DNA from: Candidatus Solirubrobacter pratensis
GTDB taxonomy: Bacteria; Actinomycetota; Thermoleophilia; Solirubrobacterales; Solirubrobacteraceae
DNA: 64,000 bases
Assembly (NCBI RefSeq): GCF_000425945.1
Contig: NZ_KE384480.1
Coordinates: 404,599-468,598, forward strand
Direction: 5' to 3'
Positions 59,822-64,000 of this stretch are shown piece after piece. The notes under the pieces are model-generated. The model saw only the letters and a list, made by a program, of their open reading frames with translations, did no database searches and was not told where the DNA came from. Positions within the stretch are counted from its first letter, which is position 1, and the number at the start of each line of letters is the position of its first letter. Made by a program: the position numbers and the translations under genes.

Positions 59822-60840
59822 GACGTCGCCTCCTTCTCGCGGCGCTGGAATGACGTCGCCGCCTTCTCGCGGCGACGGAACGCCGCCACGTCGATGACCC
59901 GCGACGAGACGCCCTCGTCCTGGAAGATCCGCGACACGACCCGCAGCGCCACGGTCGCGACGAGGATCGTCAGGATCACCACGATCACGCCGAGCGCCGC
60001 GGCCTGGCCGACATTGAAGGCCCGGAACGCCTTCAGGTAGAGGGCGAACGGCAGGTTCGTGGTCGAAGTGCCCGGCCCGCCCTGGGTGATCATGAAGATC
60101 GAGTCGAACGTCTGCACGATGTAGATCGAGCCGAGCACGATCCCGAGCTCGATGTACTGGCGCAGGTGCGGCAGCGTCAGGTAGCGGAAGATCTGGAACG
60201 CGCCCGCGCCCTCGACGCGTGCCGCCTCGAGGATGCTGCGGTCCTGGCTCTGCAGCCCGCCGAGCAGGATCAGCATCATGAACGGCGCCCAGTGCCAGGT
60301 CTCGACGACGATGATCGTCAGCAGCGGGTACTGGCTCGCCCAGTCGACGTCGCCGACGCCGAGCGGCGAGAGGACCCAGTTCACGATGCCGAAGACCGGG
60401 TTCAGCATCGTCGTCTTCCACAGCAGCGCGGCGGCTGCCGGCATCACGAGGAACGGCGCGATCAGCAGCGTGCGCACCACGCCGCGGCCGAGGAACTTGC
60501 GGTCCACGAGCAGCGCGCAGCCGAGGCCCACGAGCAGGGAGAGGATCACTGCCCCCGCGGTCAGCTCCACGGTGACCCACAGTGCGCTGCGCGTCGCCGG
60601 GTCGCTCAGCACCCGGCTGTAGTTCTCGAACCAGGCGAAGTGCCGCCCCTCGGTCCGCAGCAGATTCCAGCTGAAGAACGAGTAGACGAGCGTGATGATG
60701 AACGGCAGCTGCGTGACGATGATCGTGAAGATCAGTGCCGGCAGCAGCGGGCCGCGACGCTTCCAGCGCTCGCGCTGGAGCGAGACCGACTTCTGGCCGC
60801 GCCGGGTCAGCGTCACCGGCGGGTGTGCGGTGGTGGCCAT
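59818..60840 (-). CDS. smoF: Polyol ABC transporter permease (MalF/SmoF-type)
   Basis: A 340-residue inner-membrane permease of the CUT1 class. The segment LLIAPFLVMPAAAALLWKTT followed by MLNPVFGIVNW is typical of sorbitol/mannitol permeases (SmoF/MtlF). The EAA loop reads ILEAARVEGAGAFQIFRYLT. The C-terminus is extended by a duplicated RREK(A/E)ATS tail from the tandem repeat at 59821-59880. A GGAGG site precedes the ATG. It lies 10 bp after the receptor gene. Confidence 0.88.
   Translation of the reverse strand: MATTAHPPVTLTRRGQKSVSLQRERWKRRGPLLPALIFTIIVTQLPFIITLVYSFFSWNLLRTEGRHFAWFENYSRVLSDPATRSALWVTVELTAGAVILSLLVGLGCALLVDRKFLGRGVVRTLLIAPFLVMPAAAALLWKTTMLNPVFGIVNWVLSPLGVGDVDWASQYPLLTIIVVETWHWAPFMMLILLGGLQSQDRSILEAARVEGAGAFQIFRYLTLPHLRQYIELGIVLGSIYIVQTFDSIFMITQGGPGTSTTNLPFALYLKAFRAFNVGQAAALGVIVVILTILVATVALRVVSRIFQDEGVSSRVIDVAAFRRREKAATSFQRREKEATS
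59821..59880 (-). repeat. Tandem 30-bp duplication at the permease junction
   Basis: The plus strand reads TGACGTCGCC(T/G)CCTTCTCGC... at 59821-59850 and again at 59851-59880, identical at 27 of 30 positions. It encodes the last 20 residues of the upstream permease, the repeat RREKAATSFQ / RREKEATS, and contains the ribosome site of the downstream permease. One base change turns GGCGG of the second copy into GGAGG of the first. Confidence 0.8.
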
Positions 60841-60850
60841 TCGAACCTCC

Positions 60851-62182
60851 TCAGTCCTTGTAGCCGTCGTCCGCGACGGCCTGGGCCTGCGCCTGCGCGG
60901 TCTTCAGGGCGGCGTCGGCCGACTCATGCCCGGCCAGCACGGCGGCGAACTGCTGCGAGACCTTGGTCCCGAGGTCCTGGAACTCGGGAATCCCGACGTA
61001 CTGGATGCCCTTGTAGGGGACCGGCAGCTTGCCCGGATGGTCGGTGTCGGCGGTCTTGAGCGCGGCGAGCGTGGCCTGCGCCGATCCGGAGCTGGCCTTG
61101 ACGTACTGCGGCAACGTATAGGTCGAGAGGCGGCTGCCCGGCGGGACGCGCGCCCACGCGAGCTTCTCGCCCACGAGCTTGATGTACTCCTTCGACGTCG
61201 CCCAGCGCACGAACTCCCAGGCGGCCTTGGGGTCCTTGGCGGTGTTGGGGATCGCCAGCGACCAGGCCCACAGCCAGCCCGAGGACTTGGTGTCCATCAC
61301 GGGCGCCGCGACGTAGCCGGTCTTGCCGACGACGGTGGAGACCTTCGGATCCTCGAGCGACGTGGCCGCCGAGGTCGCGTCGTACCACATCGCCGCCTTG
61401 CCCTGGCTGTACGCCGTCAGGCACTCGGAAAAGCCGGCGTTGGGCGCGCCCGGCTCGCCCGCGTCCTTGATCAGCTGCAGGTAGAACTTGACCGCCTTCT
61501 GCACCTGCGGCGTGTTCAGCTGCGCGTTCCACTGCGGGTCGTACCAGCGGCCGCCGAACGTATTGATGACCGTGTCCAGCGGCGCGAGCTGCTCGCCCCA
61601 ACCCGGCAGGCCGCGCAGGCAGATGCCGGTCATCTTCGGGGACTTGAGCTTGCGCGCGAACGCGGCGACCTGAGGCCAGGTCGTGTGCGCGGGCATCGTG
61701 AGGCCGGCCTGCTTGAAGAGGTCCTTCCGGTACATCAGGAACGAGGACTCGCCGTAGAAGGGGACCGCGTAGAGCTTCCCGTCCGCCGACAGCGCCTTGC
61801 GCACCGACGGGATCAGGTCGTTGACGTCGTAGGCGGCGTCGCCCTTCGCGTATTGGTTGAGATCCTTGAGCCAGCCGTTCTGCCCCCAGATCGGCGCCTC
61901 GTAGGTGCCGATCATGACGACGTCGAACTGCCCGGCCTTGGTCGCGACGTCCTGCGTGATCCGGTCGCGCGCCTCGTTCTCGGGCAGCGTGACGAACTGG
62001 ACCTTCACGTTGGGGTGCTGGCGCGCGAACTCGCTCTCGAGCTTCTGGATGTCGCGCATCTGCGGGTTGGCGACGATCGCGACCGTGACGGTCCCGTCGC
62101 CCGTTCCACCGCCGGCGCCCGCCCAGGTGCACCCGCCGACGGCGAGCGCGCAGACCATGGCGAGCCACAGCTTCAATCGCAT
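60851..62182 (-). CDS. smoE: Polyol ABC transporter substrate-binding lipoprotein
   Basis: A 443-residue extracellular receptor of the CUT1 class. The lipobox is AVGGC (Cys at about residue 18). TVAIVANPQMRDIQKLESEF, GQFDVVMIGTYEAPIWGQNG, ADGKLYAVPFYGESSFLMYR and KMTGICLRGLPGWGEQLAPL follow the pattern of the sorbitol/mannitol receptors SmoE/MtlE throughout. ATG at 62182 has a GGAGGAGAGGAG ribosome site. It is the first gene of the minus-strand operon, divergent from the ATPase gene. A hexitol is the most likely ligand; the specificity residues cannot be judged here. Confidence 0.88.
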   Translation of the reverse strand: MRLKLWLAMVCALAVGGCTWAGAGGGTGDGTVTVAIVANPQMRDIQKLESEFARQHPNVKVQFVTLPENEARDRITQDVATKAGQFDVVMIGTYEAPIWGQNGWLKDLNQYAKGDAAYDVNDLIPSVRKALSADGKLYAVPFYGESSFLMYRKDLFKQAGLTMPAHTTWPQVAAFARKLKSPKMTGICLRGLPGWGEQLAPLDTVINTFGGRWYDPQWNAQLNTPQVQKAVKFYLQLIKDAGEPGAPNAGFSECLTAYSQGKAAMWYDATSAATSLEDPKVSTVVGKTGYVAAPVMDTKSSGWLWAWSLAIPNTAKDPKAAWEFVRWATSKEYIKLVGEKLAWARVPPGSRLSTYTLPQYVKASSGSAQATLAALKTADTDHPGKLPVPYKGIQYVGIPEFQDLGTKVSQQFAAVLAGHESADAALKTAQAQAQAVADDGYKD

Positions 62183-62200
62183 GGTGGCTCCTCTCCTCCC

Positions 62201-62297
62201 TGCACAGGTGTGCATGAACAAACGTTCGCGACGAGTTGTACCGCGAATCCGGGCCGTGTCAAGTGGGCATGCACGGACGTGCTGGACAAACGTGCAC
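62201..62297. promoter_or_regulatory. Cluster of operator-like palindromes in the divergent polyol promoter region
   Basis: TGCACA-gg-TGTGCA (62201-62214), GAAC-aaac-GTTC (62216-62227), GCACG-ga-CGTGC (62271-62282) and GTGCAC (62292-62297) lie between the divergent receptor and ATPase genes. TG(A/G)ACAAACGT occurs on the same strand at 62215 and 62283, 68 bp apart. This spacing would suit a tetrameric SorC-type regulator binding two sites, and that gene lies at 63541. Confidence 0.55.
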
Positions 62298-62342
62298 GCT
62301 ATGTGTACCGTGCTGCGAAGGCACCGGCAAGAGGAGAGCGCG

Positions 62343-63521
62343 ATGGCCGAGATCACGTTCCAGAACGTCTGGAAGCGATATCCCGACGGCTTCGAGGCCG
62401 TCAAGGACATGAACCTCGAGATCAAGGACGGGGAGTTCATGATCCTCGTCGGGCCGTCCGGCTGCGGGAAGTCGACGGCGCTGCGGATGGTCGCGGGGCT
62501 GGAGGAGATCTCCGACGGCTCGCTCATCATCGGCGGCGAGCGCGTGAACGAGCTCGCGCCGCGCGATCGCGACATCGCGATGGTGTTCCAGAACTACGCC
62601 CTGTACCCGCACATGACCGTGCGCGAGAACATGGGCTTCGCCCTCAAGCTCGCCAAGACCGACAAGGGCGAGATCGATCGCAAGGTCGACGAGGCGGCGA
62701 AGATCCTCGAGCTCCAGCAGCACCTGGAGCGCAAGCCGGCCAACCTCTCCGGCGGCCAGCGCCAGCGCGTCGCGATGGGCCGCGCGATCGTGCGCGACCC
62801 GAAGGCATTCCTGATGGACGAGCCGCTGTCGAACCTGGACGCCAAGCTGCGCGTGCAGATGCGCACGCAGGTCGCGCGCATCCAGCACCAGCTCGGCACG
62901 ACGATGCTCTACGTGACCCACGACCAGACCGAGGCCATGACGCTCGGCGATCGCGTCGCGGTCATGCGCGCCGGGATCATCCAGCAGGTCGACTCCCCCA
63001 AGGTGCTCTATGAGGACCCGGCCAACCTCTTCGTGGCCGGCTTCATCGGCTCGCCGGCGATGAACTTCGTGCCCGGCCGGATCGAGGGCGACACGATCAA
63101 GCTGCCGTTCGGCGACGCGCCGATGACGCCGGAGATCCGCCAGAAGCTGCAGCACGCGTCAGGCGGCACGCGCGAGGTGATCGCGGGCGTGCGGCCGGAG
63201 CACTTCGAGGACGCGCGGCTCGAGCCCAGCGGCGGCGCCCGGCTGAAGTTCCGCGCCAAGGTCGACGTGGTGGAGTCGATGGGCTCCGAGCTGTACGCCT
63301 ACTTCGAGATCGCGGGCGCCGCCGACGTGCGGTCCGACCAGCTGCAGGAGATCGCCGCCGACGCCGGCATGGAGGACCTGCCGAGCGCCGGCTCGCAGAT
63401 CGTCGCCCGGCTCGACGCCGCGAGCTCCGCGCGCGCCGACCAGGAGATCGAGCTCTCGCTCGACTGCAGCCAGATCAAGCTCTTCGAGCCCGAAGGCGGC
63501 AAGTCGCTGCTCGCCGCGTAG
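62343..63521 (+). CDS. smoK: Sugar/polyol ABC transporter ATPase (MalK/UgpC/SmoK-type)
   Basis: A 392-residue ATPase. The ABC domain has Walker A VGPSGCGKSTALR, Q-loop VFQNYALYPHMTV, signature NLSGGQRQRVAMGRAIV, Walker B AFLMDEPLSNLD and switch His in YVTHDQTEAM. The C-terminal regulatory domain (about residues 240-392) has the OB-fold ADP-family pattern (VIAGVRPEHFEDA, VVESMGSELYAYFE). AGAGGAG precedes the ATG. It probably serves the divergent permeases and perhaps other CUT1 importers. Confidence 0.92.
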   Translation: MAEITFQNVWKRYPDGFEAVKDMNLEIKDGEFMILVGPSGCGKSTALRMVAGLEEISDGSLIIGGERVNELAPRDRDIAMVFQNYALYPHMTVRENMGFALKLAKTDKGEIDRKVDEAAKILELQQHLERKPANLSGGQRQRVAMGRAIVRDPKAFLMDEPLSNLDAKLRVQMRTQVARIQHQLGTTMLYVTHDQTEAMTLGDRVAVMRAGIIQQVDSPKVLYEDPANLFVAGFIGSPAMNFVPGRIEGDTIKLPFGDAPMTPEIRQKLQHASGGTREVIAGVRPEHFEDARLEPSGGARLKFRAKVDVVESMGSELYAYFEIAGAADVRSDQLQEIAADAGMEDLPSAGSQIVARLDAASSARADQEIELSLDCSQIKLFEPEGGKSLLAA

Positions 63522-63522
63522 A

Positions 63523-63543
63523 TGAAGACCTCTGAGGTCTTCA
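63523..63543. terminator. Bidirectional palindromic terminator between convergent genes
   Basis: A perfect 10-bp inverted repeat, TGAAGACCTC-t-GAGGTCTTCA, begins directly after the ATPase stop and includes the TGA stop of the convergent SorC-type gene (63541-63543). It is the only sequence between the two genes and can act in both directions. Confidence 0.75.
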
Positions 63544-64000
63544 GGCGCTGAGGACTTCCAGGGCGGCTGACGCCGTGGGGGCGTCGGTCACCAGGACGTC
63601 GATGAGTCCGGCCCGGGCCGCCCCGACGATCGAGGCGGCCTTGACCGTTCCGGCGGCGACGCCGATCACGGTGCCCGCGGCGCGCAGTTGATCGCGCGTG
63701 ACGCCGAGCATGTGATCCTCTTCGCGCCGGTTCACGGGCGCGCCGGAGAGGTCGAAGTGGCGGCCGGCGACGTCGCCGACGGCGTCGCCGAGCTCCCCGA
63801 GCGCGGACAGGATGTGGCCCGGTGCGGCCTCGCGCTCGCGCGGCGGCGCGCCGATCCCGACGAGCGCGGCGGTCAGCTCGTTCCACAGCGACAGCCGCGC
63901 GGCGATGCCCGGGTCCTCGATCAGCGACGCGTAGAGCGCGGGGGAGGGCAGCGCGGGCGCGTGCAGGAAGCTCACCTCGGCGCCGCTGGCGTCGGCCACG
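63541..64000 (-). CDS. SorC/DeoR-type sugar-binding transcriptional regulator, C-terminal part
   Basis: The last 153 residues or so of a regulator; the N-terminal helix-turn-helix lies beyond the right edge of the window. VTRDQLRAAGTVIGVAAGTV, AASIVGAARAGLIDVLVTDA and PTASAALEVL are the end of the SorC sugar-binding domain. Convergent with the ATPase, it should control the polyol cluster in response to a phosphorylated or free sugar. Confidence 0.82.
   Translation of the reverse strand, partial: VADASGAEVSFLHAPALPSPALYASLIEDPGIAARLSLWNELTAALVGIGAPPREREAAPGHILSALGELGDAVGDVAGRHFDLSGAPVNRREEDHMLGVTRDQLRAAGTVIGVAAGTVKAASIVGAARAGLIDVLVTDAPTASAALEVLSA

Overview
The window is 64 kb of very GC-rich DNA with dense, tightly packed genes, many overlapping by 4 bp (ATGA, GTGA or TTGA). 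The gene content is actinobacterial: PucR, ROK, LacI and SorC regulators, a separate proline dehydrogenase and P5C dehydrogenase, MMPL, and secreted PKD and cupredoxin proteins. Together with the codon bias this suggests a soil heterotroph of the Thermoleophilia (Solirubrobacter/Conexibacter-like). That placement is inference; there is no rRNA or other marker gene here. I saw no tRNA, rRNA, CRISPR array, transposase or phage gene.

Layout. 1-496: GC-rich tandem repeats with no gene. 497-3691: a large secreted subtilase-fold protease. 3791-7910: a proline catabolic operon (proline dehydrogenase, P5C dehydrogenase, PucR regulator). 8032-12068: a zinc alcohol dehydrogenase, a gene relic, a RarD-like exporter, a P-loop-like protein that has lost its Walker A lysine, and a ROK regulator. 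12079-15154: an extracytoplasmic copper operon (cupredoxin, multicopper oxidase, cupredoxin), divergent from an I78-like inhibitor and an MMPL transporter. 18053-25768: a 2571-residue secreted mosaic protein (ThuA, sorbosone dehydrogenase propeller, Ig-like, two ConA-like modules, a cupredoxin nested inside an Ig-like domain, four PKD domains) with its own strong promoter.

25971-35885 is one long sugar operon: two Gfo/Idh/MocA dehydrogenases, an RbsABC-type importer, two xylose-isomerase-like TIM barrels and a DUF993 aldolase-fold protein. A LacI regulator faces it, and next to that is an oxidative module (FAD dehydrogenase, GMC oxidoreductase with a small subunit, Dabb protein) at 36886-40503. 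The substrate is unknown; the enzyme set fits oxidation of a sugar or glycoside to a keto form followed by elimination or isomerisation.

40508-48677 holds two small membrane proteins, a lone receiver protein, a quinone reductase and cupin pair, and a two-component system followed by a GT2-GtrA fusion and a GT39-like glycosyltransferase. Three direct-repeat boxes with an 11-bp period stand in front of both the response regulator and the glycosyltransferase operon, so the system probably regulates itself and this operon. The GT39-like gene carries an 8-G tract that puts its expected C-terminus out of frame.

48678-51330 is a repeat-rich patch around a small molybdo-oxidoreductase/flavin reductase/DUF6510 cluster and a broken gene. 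51331-57954 holds a secreted HExxH metalloprotease, DUF2203, a methyltransferase, a ClpN-domain protein and a probable cis-3-hydroxyproline dehydratase. 58002-64000 is a polyol (sorbitol/mannitol-type) ABC import cluster with a polyol dehydrogenase and a SorC regulator cut by the window edge.

A recurring feature is a TANNNT-like -10 hexamer 6-10 nt before the start codon with no Shine-Dalgarno sequence, at about ten genes. This points to frequent leaderless transcription.
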